A stretch of 64,000 nt of DNA from Mesorhizobium sp. Root157 (GTDB lineage: Bacteria; Pseudomonadota; Alphaproteobacteria; Rhizobiales; Rhizobiaceae). Position numbers and translations under genes: made by a program. Within the stretch, counting starts at the first letter, position 1. Each line of letters starts with the position of its first letter. Positions 27,828-36,699 of the stretch are shown piece by piece. The DNA is taken from NCBI RefSeq assembly GCF_001427385.1, contig NZ_LMGJ01000012.1:355462-419461 (forward strand), given 5' to 3'. The notes beneath the pieces were generated by a model. It saw only the letters and a list, made by a program, of their open reading frames with translations. It ran no database searches and was not told the origin of the DNA.

Positions 27828-28598
27828 GTGAGCGACTTGGGTACCGATATTTTCTCTCTTGCCGGCCGCACGGCTGTCGTCACCGGCGGAAGCCGTGGCA
27901 TCGGCGCAGCCATCGTCGAGCTTTTCCTTCGCTACGGCGCCAAGGTCGTCTTCTGCCATGCCGATGACGCTGCAGAGGCGCAGGCCCTGACGGCTCGCCT
28001 TGCCGGCGAGGGCTTTTCCGTATCCGGCCAGGAATGCGACGTCGCTGACCAGGCCGCGGTCGAGGCGTTTGCGCGGTTCGCAAAGGCCGAACTGGGTCAC
28101 GTGGACATCCTGGTCAACAGCGCTGGCGTGAGCGGCGACAAGGCATTCGAGGACATCGCGGTCGCGGATTTCGACCGCATGACCGACATCAACCTGCGAG
28201 GAACGTTCCTGATGACACAGGCGTTTTTCTCCGAAATGGTCGAGCGAAAATACGGCCGCGTGATCAATCTTGCCTCGCAACTCGCTTACAAGGGCGCGCC
28301 GGCGATGGCGCATTATTGCGCCTCCAAGGGCGGCGTGGTCGGCTTTACGCGGGCGCTTTCCTACGATGGCGCTCCCCATGGCGTGACGGTCAATGCCATC
28401 GCGCCCGGTCCGATCGAAACGGCGCAACTCGCCGGAATGACGGACGATTGGCGGCGCATGAAACATGCCGAACTGCCGATCGGCCGTTTCGGAACCGTCG
28501 ACGAGATCGCGCCGGTGGCACTGCTGCTTGCCTCCGCGGCAGGTTCCTATTTCGTCGGCCAGACGCTGTCGCCCAATGGCGGCGACGTGATGCTCTGA
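27828..28598 (+). CDS. Short-chain dehydrogenase/reductase
   Basis: A 256-residue classical SDR with TGGSRGIG (19-26), the stabilising NSAG motif near residue 97, and the catalytic triad S150, Y163, K167 in NLAS...YCASK. The PG motif (APGPIET) and SPNGGDVML end are standard for FabG-like oxidoreductases. It starts with GTG immediately after the stop of the preceding epimerase gene. Substrate unknown; the context suggests oxidation of a sugar, polyol or hydroxy acid in the same pathway. The chaperonin-like gene follows after 4 bp. Confidence 0.92.
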   Translation: MSDLGTDIFSLAGRTAVVTGGSRGIGAAIVELFLRYGAKVVFCHADDAAEAQALTARLAGEGFSVSGQECDVADQAAVEAFARFAKAELGHVDILVNSAGVSGDKAFEDIAVADFDRMTDINLRGTFLMTQAFFSEMVERKYGRVINLASQLAYKGAPAMAHYCASKGGVVGFTRALSYDGAPHGVTVNAIAPGPIETAQLAGMTDDWRRMKHAELPIGRFGTVDEIAPVALLLASAAGSYFVGQTLSPNGGDVML

Positions 28599-28602
28599 CG
28601 CC

Positions 28603-30210
28603 ATGCTGCAGCGCAACCCCGCATTTGAAGACCGAACGCCCCGACGTATCCTGCGCGGCGTGGACCGGCTCGCCGATCTGGTCGAGTTGACGCTTGGACC
28701 GGTCGGCCGTTCCGTGCTGATCGATCGCGGTGCTGCCTTGCCGCTTGTCGGCGACAGCGGCTATGCGGTTGCAACGCATTTCGATATGGCCGACCCGGTG
28801 GCGCAAAGCGGTGTCCAGGCGCTCCGCCATCTTGCCTGGGAAATGTCGCGCGATTTCGGCGATGGCGCGGCCACCGCGATCGTGCTTGCCCGTGCCGTCC
28901 TGGCCGGGTTGGTCAACATGATGGATGCAGGTTACGACCCGCAGCATCTCGGCGACGCGGTCGTTCGCCGTGCGAAGGCAATTGCTGCGCAGATCGAAGC
29001 GAGCGCCGTTCCGGCAAACGACATCGGCACGTTGAGGGCGGTCGCGACGACGGCAGCCGGGGGCGATGCCGGGTTGGGTGGCGCGATAGGCGAAGCCTTC
29101 CATTCCGTCGGCAGGGCGGGCACCGTCATCGTGGAAGCTGGGCACGGCGTTGGCGACGAGATCGAGACGCGGCCGGGACTGCATTTCGGCTCCGGCTGGC
29201 TTTCGCCGGCCTTCGTCACCGACGACGCACTCGGCAAGGCGATCTACGATGACGCCTATATCCTCGTCGCCAGTGGCCGTATCGATCGCTTCGACGAGAT
29301 CCTGCCCATGCTGGAAGTGTTTTCCCAGCGCAAGAAGCCGTTGATCGTCGTCGCCGGCGAAGTGGCGGGTGAAGCGCTGGCAACGCTGGTGCTCAACCGG
29401 CGCAAGGCCGGTGCGCTGGTTTGCGCGGTGGCGGCGCCTGGCGCTGGCGACTGGAAAGCCATGAACCTGGGCGATATCGCGACTGCCACCGGCGCTACCT
29501 TGATTGGTGACGAGAGCGGCCATCGCTTGGCCGACATCAAGCCTGCAATGGTCGGGCGCGCCCGCCGCATCGAGATCGGCCGAAACCATACGGCGATTGC
29601 CGGCGGCGCCGCCGATCCGCAGGCGCTTGAAGCGCGCATGGCCCACATCCGGGGTGAAATCGCCAGCGCGCGGCATCTTGCCTACGACCGCGAGCAGCAT
29701 GAACTGCGGCTTGCCCGTCTTTCCGGCGCAATTGCCCTTATCCGGATCGGCGCTGCGACAAAGCCCGCACTTGACCAAAGGCTGGAAGTTGCCAAACGTG
29801 CGGTCGCCGCGACAAGAAGCGCTCGCGCCGCCGGCGTCGTGCCGGGCGGCGGCACAAGCCTCTTTCGCGCTGCCGTTCAGGCAGCCGAAGCGGCGAGCGG
29901 CAGCGAGACCGAACTGATGGCCGCCAATGTTCTGGCGGGCGCGTTGGGCGCGCCGCTGCGCGCCATCGTCTCGAATCGCGGTCGCGACGCCGCGCACATG
30001 GCAGGCCTTGTAGCCGCCTCTTCCGATAGCTCCAGCGGCTACGACGCCGCCGGCGATCGGATCACGAACCTGCATGCGGCCGGCATCATCGACGCATGCG
30101 AGGTCATGGTCGAGGCTCTGACGCGAGCTGTCGCCACGGCCGCCACGCTTGGCTCGGTCGCGGCAGCGACTGCGTCTGCCTCGAAACGAAACGACCGGGG
30201 CGCAGCATGA
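28603..30210 (+). CDS. Divergent GroEL/Cpn60-like chaperonin with altered ATPase site
   Basis: A 535-residue protein colinear with GroEL from the N-terminal LRGVDRLADLVELTLGP to the GAATK and GGGTSL segments of the C-terminal equatorial domain. Compared with E. coli GroEL, the ATP-site residue D87 is kept in GDGAAT (86-91; usually GDGTTT). D52 of the TKDG loop is Ser (GDSG, with Asp one position earlier), and the hydrolytic D398 is Arg (R399 in EVAKRAVAATR). The Gly-Gly-Met tail is absent (ends KRNDRGAA). No groES gene lies nearby. It is embedded in a catabolic operon: it begins 4 bp after an SDR gene and its stop overlaps an ATG preceding the ABC ATPase gene. A specialised, perhaps non-cycling, folding or assembly factor is the likeliest role; this is inference. 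Confidence 0.92.
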   Translation: MLQRNPAFEDRTPRRILRGVDRLADLVELTLGPVGRSVLIDRGAALPLVGDSGYAVATHFDMADPVAQSGVQALRHLAWEMSRDFGDGAATAIVLARAVLAGLVNMMDAGYDPQHLGDAVVRRAKAIAAQIEASAVPANDIGTLRAVATTAAGGDAGLGGAIGEAFHSVGRAGTVIVEAGHGVGDEIETRPGLHFGSGWLSPAFVTDDALGKAIYDDAYILVASGRIDRFDEILPMLEVFSQRKKPLIVVAGEVAGEALATLVLNRRKAGALVCAVAAPGAGDWKAMNLGDIATATGATLIGDESGHRLADIKPAMVGRARRIEIGRNHTAIAGGAADPQALEARMAHIRGEIASARHLAYDREQHELRLARLSGAIALIRIGAATKPALDQRLEVAKRAVAATRSARAAGVVPGGGTSLFRAAVQAAEAASGSETELMAANVLAGALGAPLRAIVSNRGRDAAHMAGLVAASSDSSSGYDAAGDRITNLHAAGIIDACEVMVEALTRAVATAATLGSVAAATASASKRNDRGAA

Positions 30211-30305
30211 TGCCAAAGCCGTCCCGTCATACCACCACCCTCGCGACCGGCCCGACCGCCGGCCGTCAGGCGCGTCGGCGCGCCGATGCGCAAAAGGAAA
30301 CCAGG

Positions 30306-31430
30306 ATGCCAGAAGCAACACCGCAAACATTGCCGCCCGATGCCGGTTCCACGGCTTTGCCGCCCATGCTCGAAGTTATCGAGGCGACGCATCGCTATGG
30401 CGATGTCGTGGCGCTCGACGGCGTCACCGTGGTTGCCCGGCAGGGCGAATTCCTGACCATCCTCGGTGAAAGCGGCTCCGGCAAGACGACGCTGCTGCGC
30501 ATCATCTCCGGGCTGGAGCGTCCGACCGCGGCCAAGGGCGTGCGTATCGGCGGCGCCGACGTGTCGGAGCTTGGCGCCAGCGATCGCGATTGCACGACGG
30601 TGTTCCAGCATTATGCCCTGTTTCCCCACATGTCCGTGCGGGAGAACGTGGAATACGGCCTGAAAGTGCGTGGCGTCGCGGCTTTCGAACGCCGCAAACG
30701 GGCCATGGAAGCGCTTGAACTGGTTCGCCTCGCCCATACGTCGGAGCGGCGCATCCACCAGTTGAGCGGCGGTGAACGTCAGCGGGTCGCGCTGGCACGC
30801 GCCTTCGTGACCCGGCCTTCCATCCTGCTGCTCGACGAACCGCTGGGCGCGCTCGACGAGAAGTTGCGCCTCGACATGCAGGAAGAACTGATCGCCATTC
30901 AGCGCAATCTCGGCATCACCTTCGTCTACATCACCCACAGCCAGGAAGAAGCCCTGACCATGAGTGATCGCGTGCTTCTTATGAAGTCGGGCAAGATCGC
31001 CCAGGAAGGGCAGCCGACCGAGCTTTTCGACCGTCCGAACAGCGCTTTCGCGGCCAGGTTCATGGGCGTGGAGAATATTCTCGAAGGCATCATCGAAAAA
31101 GTCGCGCTGCCTTACGTGACGCTCAGCACCGGCGGCCATTCCATCACCGGCCAATGGTGCGGCAAATCCACGCCTCGCGTGGGGGCAAAGGCGGTAACCG
31201 GCGTCCGCGCCGAGCGCGTGCGCCTTTCGAACGTCAATGAGGCCCCTGCGTCGGCCAACGGGTTTTCCTGCCGCCGCACGGCCTCGGTCTACAAGGGCAA
31301 ATACCTCGACCTGACGCTGGATACGGAGGTCGGCCCGATCCGGTCCCGGCTCTGGGATGTCGACGCCGCGCCAGCCGAACCCACCTTCATCCACTGGTCG
31401 CACGACACGTGCACCGTCATGGATCCCTGA
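30306..31430 (+). CDS. ABC transporter ATP-binding protein, spermidine/putrescine (PotA) type
   Basis: A 374-residue import ATPase. Walker A is GESGSGKTT (54-62), a Q-loop lies in VFQHYALFPHM, the signature is LSGGERQRVAL, Walker B is ILLLDEPLGALDEKLR, and the switch His lies in YITHSQEEA. The C-terminal 130 residues form the TOBE regulatory domain usual in PotA/MalK proteins. ATG 30306 is preceded by AAGGAA at good spacing and gives normal length; ATG 30207, overlapping the chaperonin stop, would add 33 poorly conserved residues. It powers the importer formed with the binding protein and two permeases that follow. Confidence 0.93.
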   Translation: MPEATPQTLPPDAGSTALPPMLEVIEATHRYGDVVALDGVTVVARQGEFLTILGESGSGKTTLLRIISGLERPTAAKGVRIGGADVSELGASDRDCTTVFQHYALFPHMSVRENVEYGLKVRGVAAFERRKRAMEALELVRLAHTSERRIHQLSGGERQRVALARAFVTRPSILLLDEPLGALDEKLRLDMQEELIAIQRNLGITFVYITHSQEEALTMSDRVLLMKSGKIAQEGQPTELFDRPNSAFAARFMGVENILEGIIEKVALPYVTLSTGGHSITGQWCGKSTPRVGAKAVTGVRAERVRLSNVNEAPASANGFSCRRTASVYKGKYLDLTLDTEVGPIRSRLWDVDAAPAEPTFIHWSHDTCTVMDP

Positions 31431-31502
31431 ACGGATCCATCCACGATTCCGCGACCGTCAAGAAACGGCGATGGAACAACCGGAAGCAAAGGGAGTGAAC
31501 AT

Positions 31503-32699
31503 ATGTCTACAGTAGAGAGCAACGACTTCGGCATGAGCCGGCGTTCGTTTCTGAAATCCGCCGGCGTCAGCGTCGCCTTTGCCGGCTCCAGCCTTGGCTT
31601 TGCCAGCCTCGGATTTGCGCAGGAAACCGTGCTGCACGCCTATGGCGTCACCACCGCGCAGATGGATGACCCCAGCCTGATCAGCAAGGCTACCGGCATC
31701 AAGCTGGAATTCACGCCGACGGATGCCGACATTGGCGTCTTCATGCGCGATGCGCTCGCCAACAATATCGGCGAAACGCACGACATCATGATCTTCGACG
31801 GCGGCACGCAGGATATCCTGGGCCCGCAGGGATTCTATGCCGAGATCGACGAGACGAACCCGGCGCTCGACCTTTGGGACCGGACGCCGGATTTCTGGAA
31901 AAAGTCCGACATCAGCGTCTATGACGGCAAGACCTACGGCGTGCCGATCCTCGGCAACTGCGACGCCTTCGCCTATTTCGCCGACGCCATCGGCGCCAAC
32001 CCGAACGGCCAGGATGAAATCCCTTATTCGGTCCTCTACGAAGACGACCGCACCCGCGGCCGCGTCGCGCTGGATCGCGTTTTCTCCCAGTCGCTCGCCT
32101 GCATGGCCAATTTCCTCAAGGTCAATGGACGCCTGCAGATCGAAGACCCGGCGAACCTGACGCCCGAGCAGGCCAAGGCCGTCGTCGACTATGCGGTCGA
32201 GCGCAAGAAGGCCGGCACCTTCCGCACGCTGCACAACAGCTTCGAGGAGCAGGTGCAGCTCATTCAAAACCGCGAAGTCGACGTTCTCGAATGCTGGGAG
32301 CCGGCGGTGAAGGAAGCGGAAAAGACCATGAAGGACAAGGCTCCGGTCTATGCCTACGCGGTCGAGGGTGGCAAGAAGTGGGGTCACGGCGCCTACGTTC
32401 CGAAGCAGGCGCTGGAGCGCGGCAATGGCGAGGCCATCTACAAGGTCCTCAACTACTTCCTCGGCGGCGAGTTCCGGGCCTATCAGGCGCGCGACCGCTC
32501 CTATGCCGGACCCAACATGGATCTGGGCGTGGAATATGCCGAGAAGTCCGGCTGGAGCCCCGAGCAGGTCGAAGAACTGCGCGCAACCGACAAGAAGATC
32601 TCCCGCAAGATGTCGAACCCGAACGCGTTCTGGGCCAAGCCGACGGCACCGCACGCCGACGTCATGGAACAGGAGTGGCAGCGCTTCCTGAGCGCCTGA
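31503..32699 (+). CDS. ABC transporter substrate-binding protein, PotD/F-like, Tat signal
   Basis: A 398-residue periplasmic binding protein. The N-terminus carries a twin-arginine signal (SRRSFLKSAG, about residues 12-21), with probable cleavage after FASLGFAQ near residue 40. The mature part follows the spermidine/putrescine-binding fold, with conserved KxYGVPI-type strand DGKTYGVPILGN. Homologues bind polyamines, amino acids or opine-like compounds, so the ligand is open. ATG 31503 has AAGGGAG 7-13 bases upstream. A GC-rich hairpin lies in the 64 bp before the first permease gene. Confidence 0.9.
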   Translation: MSTVESNDFGMSRRSFLKSAGVSVAFAGSSLGFASLGFAQETVLHAYGVTTAQMDDPSLISKATGIKLEFTPTDADIGVFMRDALANNIGETHDIMIFDGGTQDILGPQGFYAEIDETNPALDLWDRTPDFWKKSDISVYDGKTYGVPILGNCDAFAYFADAIGANPNGQDEIPYSVLYEDDRTRGRVALDRVFSQSLACMANFLKVNGRLQIEDPANLTPEQAKAVVDYAVERKKAGTFRTLHNSFEEQVQLIQNREVDVLECWEPAVKEAEKTMKDKAPVYAYAVEGGKKWGHGAYVPKQALERGNGEAIYKVLNYFLGGEFRAYQARDRSYAGPNMDLGVEYAEKSGWSPEQVEELRATDKKISRKMSNPNAFWAKPTAPHADVMEQEWQRFLSA

Positions 32700-32726
32700 C
32701 CACCGTCGTCAAAAGTACAAATCGAA

Positions 32727-32750
32727 CCCGCCGGGCTGATCCTCGGCGGG
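32727..32750 (+). other. Intercistronic hairpin after binding-protein gene
   Basis: A 7-bp stem (CCCGCCG with CGGCGGG) with a 10-base loop lies between the binding-protein and permease genes, without a T-run. Such hairpins often stabilise the upstream message and lower downstream expression, giving excess binding protein. Confidence 0.55.
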
Positions 32751-32763
32751 GAAAGGTTGAGGC

Positions 32764-33678
32764 ATGACCGCACTCGCTCTCTCATCATCGCCCCGTCGCC
32801 GCTGGCGGCTGCCGGGCACCGCCACAGGTTGGTTCACGGGCTGGTTCCTCGTGATGTGGATCGGCGTGGTCGTGCTGCCTCTGCTGATCATCTCGGCGTT
32901 CAGCTTCTTCAGCATGCGCCAGTATCAGATCGTCTACGATCCGACGTTCGCCACTTGGACCAGCCTTGTCGAGACGGGACGCTGGGTGGTCGTGCTACGC
33001 ACCATCCGCTTCGCGGTGTCGGTGACGTTCCTCGAAATCCTGGTGGCGTTCCCCTTCGCGCTCTGGTTGGCAAAGGGCTGCCGCTCCGCTGCGGTCCGCG
33101 CCGGCGTCATCACGCTTTTGACCATCCCGTTTTTCATTGATGCTTCGTCGCGCATCATCGTCTGGCGTTCGATCCTGGGCACCAACGGCGTCGTCAACAA
33201 TCTCCTCGTCGGCAGCGGCCTCATCGACAAGCCGCTGACATGGCTTCTCTATTCGGATTTCTCCGTCAGCTTCGGCATGTTCGGCAGCTATTTCCCGACC
33301 GCCGTGTTTCCGATCTTCCTGACGCTTAGCCTGATCGACGACGATCTCATCAAGGCCAGTGCCGATCTGGGCGCCAGCCGCCTGCAGACCTTGCGCCACG
33401 TCATCCTGCCTTTGGCCATGCCTGGCATCGTCGGTGGCATCGTGTTCACCTTCGTGCCGTTGATGGCGGCCTGGATCGAGCCGCAACTGCTCGGCGGCGG
33501 CCAGGTGAACCTGCTCGGCCAGTCCATCCAGAGCGCGCTGACCAACCTTAATTATCCCGTTGCGGCGGCGCTCTCGACCATCGTCATCGCGGTGCTCGTC
33601 CTGATGCTGGCGGCGCTGGTCGTCAGCCTGCGCGGACGCTTCAAGATGTCGTCCCTGTTCCAGAGCCTTGATCGTTAG
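32764..33678 (+). CDS. ABC transporter permease, PotB type
   Basis: A 304-residue inner-membrane permease with about six hydrophobic helices. The EAA-like coupling loop is present as SADLGASRLQTLRHVILPLAMPGI (split: DLGAS, then LPLAMPGI), which docks on the ATPase. The start ATG 32764 has GAGG just before it. It is followed after 10 bp by the second permease. Together they form the membrane channel of the polyamine-type importer. Confidence 0.92.
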   Translation: MTALALSSSPRRRWRLPGTATGWFTGWFLVMWIGVVVLPLLIISAFSFFSMRQYQIVYDPTFATWTSLVETGRWVVVLRTIRFAVSVTFLEILVAFPFALWLAKGCRSAAVRAGVITLLTIPFFIDASSRIIVWRSILGTNGVVNNLLVGSGLIDKPLTWLLYSDFSVSFGMFGSYFPTAVFPIFLTLSLIDDDLIKASADLGASRLQTLRHVILPLAMPGIVGGIVFTFVPLMAAWIEPQLLGGGQVNLLGQSIQSALTNLNYPVAAALSTIVIAVLVLMLAALVVSLRGRFKMSSLFQSLDR

Positions 33679-33688
33679 GAGGCCCGCA

Positions 33689-34555
33689 ATGACCCCCGCC
33701 GTGACCAGTGTCGCAGAAACAAACGCAATACCACCGCGCGGTCGCAAGATGCAGCGTCCATTGCTCGATCGGATCGCCGAAGCGTCGGGCTGGAACGTGG
33801 TTGCCATCGCGCTCGGCACGATCGCGCTCGCCCTCATCTATGGCCCGCTGATCTGGCTTGGCGTGATGTCGTTCAGCGCCGAGCCCTTGTCCGGAAAGCC
33901 CTATCCGCTGACGTTTGCCCACTACGGCTTGTTGTTTTCGAACGACAAGTGGCACGCTCCCTTCGTCAAGAGCGTCGTTCTGGGCCTTGTCGTGGCCCTG
34001 GCCTGCATGATCGTCGGCACCTTCCTGGCCCGCGCGCTTGTGCGGCTGAAAAGGCCGGGCGGCGTTTTGTTTGTCGCCCTTTTGCCGCTGTTCGTTCCGG
34101 GCCTGACGATCGGGGCTGCCCTGTTCATCTTCCTGCGCACGACGCTCGACCTTCGCCTGGGCATGTGGTCGCTGTTCATCGGGCACATGGTCTGGGCTTT
34201 CCCGTTCGCGTTGCTGCTGATCCTGATCGTCACCATCCGCTTCGACGTGAAGCTGATCCAGGCGGCCGAGGATCTCGGCGCCAAGCCGCTGCGCTGCTTC
34301 CTCGATATCGAATTGCCGCTGCTCATGCCCGGCATATCGGGAGCCGGCATCTTCAGCTTCCTTTTGTCGTTCAACGAGTTGCTGCGCTCCACCTTCCTGC
34401 GAGGCAGCGAGACGACCATGCCGGTCTACAATTGGGCCATGGCGTCGGCGCAGCAGTCGCAGGTGCCGATCGTGTTTTCGCTCTCGACCCTCATCCTGGC
34501 CGTCACCTTACCCCTGATGGGTGGCCTGTTCTTCATGCTGTTCGCGCGCAAGTGA
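33689..34555 (+). CDS. ABC transporter permease, PotC type
   Basis: A 288-residue permease with six predicted helices, the second membrane subunit of the importer. The EAA loop appears as AAEDLGAKPLRCFLDIELPLLMPGI (key residues EDLGA and LPLLMPGI). ATG 33689 is supported by a strong TAGGAGG 13-7 bases upstream; the frame is open to 33668. The amidase-like gene follows after 65 bp. Confidence 0.93.
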   Translation: MTPAVTSVAETNAIPPRGRKMQRPLLDRIAEASGWNVVAIALGTIALALIYGPLIWLGVMSFSAEPLSGKPYPLTFAHYGLLFSNDKWHAPFVKSVVLGLVVALACMIVGTFLARALVRLKRPGGVLFVALLPLFVPGLTIGAALFIFLRTTLDLRLGMWSLFIGHMVWAFPFALLLILIVTIRFDVKLIQAAEDLGAKPLRCFLDIELPLLMPGISGAGIFSFLLSFNELLRSTFLRGSETTMPVYNWAMASAQQSQVPIVFSLSTLILAVTLPLMGGLFFMLFARK

Positions 34556-34620
34556 TCACTCAAAGTGACCACTCTTGGCGCCAAGCGCGATTTCCCTGAA
34601 ACACAATTCCGGAGGCCCAA

Positions 34621-35445
34621 TTGACCGACACCGTAACCGTTGCCGTTGCCCAAGTCCCTGCCAAGCTTGGCGATGTCCGTGCCAATCTGGACGCCATGGA
34701 CGGCTATCTGCGCGAAGCTGCCGCCAAGCGGGCAAAGCTGCTCGTTCTGCCTGAATGCTACCTGTCGGGCTATATGTTCGACGACCGCGCCGCCGCTGCC
34801 GCCGCAGCCATCTCCGCCGACAGCGCCGAGATCGGCGAGATCGTCGCCATGTGCGCCAAGCACGGCCTCGAGTTGATCGTCGGCTTCCTCGAGGTGAACG
34901 GCGACAAGCTTTACAATTCGGCGGCTGTCGTGGGTGCGTCCGGCGTGATCGGCATCCACCGCAAGCGCCACCTGCCGTTCCTCGGCGCCGACCGCTTCGT
35001 CGACGAGCCGTCTGGCACCGAATTGTCGCTGTTTGAAACGTGCGTGGGCAAGGTCGGCGTGGCCATCTGCTACGAGATCCGCTTCCCCGAAATCATGCGC
35101 TCGCTTGCCCTGGCAGGCGCGGACTTCGTTGCCTTGCCGACCAACTGGCCGGTCCAGTCGGCGATCCTGGCGGAGCAGTTCACGCGCGTGCGCGCCGCCG
35201 AGAACTTCATCTACCTGCTCGTCGCCAACCGTGCCGACGCTGAAGGCGACGCCACCTTCCTCGGCCAGAGCCAGATCGTCGATCCGCTCGGGGCCGTGGT
35301 CGGCAATTCCGGCCGTTCGGAAGGCCTTCTCGTTGCCAGCGTCGATGTCGCGCGCGCCCGCAACAAGACGATCACCATCAAGGCGGGAGAATTCGAGGTC
35401 TCCCCCTTCAAGGACCGTCGCCCAGCCACCTACCGGATTTCGTAA
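34621..35445 (+). CDS. Carbon-nitrogen hydrolase (nitrilase superfamily)
   Basis: A 274-residue member of the nitrilase superfamily. The catalytic triad is visible: E45 in LPECYLSGY, K115 in HRKRHLPF, and the nucleophile C150 in AICYEIRFPE. The family includes omega-amidases, N-carbamoyl-amino acid and N-carbamoylputrescine amidohydrolases, and aliphatic amidases. With a polyamine-type importer before it and an aminotransferase after it, hydrolysis of an amide or carbamoyl-amine nutrient is plausible. It starts with TTG 34621 after a clear GGAGG; no better start lies nearby. Confidence 0.92.
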   Translation: MTDTVTVAVAQVPAKLGDVRANLDAMDGYLREAAAKRAKLLVLPECYLSGYMFDDRAAAAAAAISADSAEIGEIVAMCAKHGLELIVGFLEVNGDKLYNSAAVVGASGVIGIHRKRHLPFLGADRFVDEPSGTELSLFETCVGKVGVAICYEIRFPEIMRSLALAGADFVALPTNWPVQSAILAEQFTRVRAAENFIYLLVANRADAEGDATFLGQSQIVDPLGAVVGNSGRSEGLLVASVDVARARNKTITIKAGEFEVSPFKDRRPATYRIS

Positions 35446-35466
35446 GCGCGTTCACAGGAGGCTTTC

Positions 35467-36606
35467 ATGCCGATCACCAGCGTCAAGGCGCAGGCCGTCT
35501 ATATTCCGCTGAAGAAGCCGACGCGCATTTCGACGCGCATCCTCGACAAGCGCGACTTCGTCATCGTCACCGTGACCTGCGACGAGAGCGATGTCGTGGG
35601 CCAGGGCTATAGCTATCTGGGAACCGCCGGCGGCCGCGTTGCGGCGGCGGCCGTCGAGGACCTTTTGGCGCCGGTGCTCGTCGGAGCCGACACCGACGAC
35701 ATCCTCGGCCTATGGGACAGGATGTTTCAGGAGACGCTGCTGACTGGGCGGCGCGGCGTGGTCGTTCGCGCCATGTCCGCCGTCGACATGGCGCTGTGGG
35801 ACCTCGCCGCCAAGCGTCGGGGAATGCCGATCGCGGTGATGCTCGGCGGCAGCGCGCGACCCGTCCCGGCATACGCATCGGGCGGCTATTATCGCCCGGA
35901 CGACGGTTCGTGGACCGACGCCGTCAGCGCGGAAATCCGCTTTAACGTCGCCAACGGTTTCACCGATCACAAGATCAAGGTCGGCGGCTTGTCGATTGCC
36001 GAGGACGCTGACCGCGTCCGTGCCGCCATCGATGCGATGGACGGCAAGGGCCGGCTGGGACTCGACGCCAACAATGCCTACCGCGATTTCAGCCACGCGC
36101 TGGAGGCCGCCCGCGCATTCGAGCGGGCAGCGGGCGACCATGGCCTGTGGTGGTTCGAGGAGCCCTTGTCACCGGAAGACTATGAAGGCCATGCCAGGTT
36201 GAGCCGCGTTCTCGAGACCCGCGTGGCTACTGGCGAAATCCACCAGACGCGCCATGAGTTCCGGCGTCTGCTGGAGGAACGTTCGACGGACCTGTTGCAG
36301 CCCGACATCTGCGTTCTGGGCGGTGTCAGCGAATGGCTGCGCGTCGTCAAGACGGCTGAAAGCTTCGGCCTCAGCATAGCCCCGCACTGGCACGCCAATG
36401 CCCATGCGCCGCTGGCGGCGGCAGCACCCAACTGCATTGCCGTGGAGCACTTCATTCTTGAGAAGGACATCTACAATTTCGAGGCGATCATGACGCCCGA
36501 AAGCCGGCTGAAGACAGGCCGCAATTCGGTCGTTGTCAGCGACATGCCGGGGTTTGGCGTGGAACTGGATGACGAGAAAGTGCGCTTTTATAGCGGACGC
36601 CAATAA
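35467..36606 (+). CDS. Enolase-superfamily enzyme (mandelate racemase/muconate lactonising type)
   Basis: A 379-residue enolase-superfamily protein. The catalytic lysine motif is HKIKVGG (K169, K171). Metal ligands are D200 (LDANNAY), E231 in WFEEPL and E257 (TGEIH), and a C-terminal H307 sits in PHWHANAH. The KxK plus late His combination places it near the mandelate racemase group, which includes acid-sugar dehydratases and racemases, rather than the muconate lactonising group. The reaction abstracts a proton alpha to a carboxylate. It starts 21 bp after the amidase gene with AGGAGG upstream. Substrate unknown; a sugar acid or hydroxy acid fits the operon. Confidence 0.9.
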   Translation: MPITSVKAQAVYIPLKKPTRISTRILDKRDFVIVTVTCDESDVVGQGYSYLGTAGGRVAAAAVEDLLAPVLVGADTDDILGLWDRMFQETLLTGRRGVVVRAMSAVDMALWDLAAKRRGMPIAVMLGGSARPVPAYASGGYYRPDDGSWTDAVSAEIRFNVANGFTDHKIKVGGLSIAEDADRVRAAIDAMDGKGRLGLDANNAYRDFSHALEAARAFERAAGDHGLWWFEEPLSPEDYEGHARLSRVLETRVATGEIHQTRHEFRRLLEERSTDLLQPDICVLGGVSEWLRVVKTAESFGLSIAPHWHANAHAPLAAAAPNCIAVEHFILEKDIYNFEAIMTPESRLKTGRNSVVVSDMPGFGVELDDEKVRFYSGRQ

Positions 36607-36699
36607 AACTTCGATCAATTCAGACCAGGGAGGAGTGATGGATTTCAGAACTGTGTATCGTAGATATGATATTACATTACAATTCGAAAGGCCGATTGA

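Noticed and set aside
28390..30330. A 646-codon minus-strand frame over the chaperonin-like gene
   Set aside because: The plus-strand gene aligns with GroEL along its whole length; the antisense frame shows no motif or ribosome site.
36640..36690. AT-rich stretch with TATC/GATA arms before the class III aminotransferase as an operator
   Set aside because: Arms are only 4 bp and unlike the other operators; chance is likely in AT-rich sequence.
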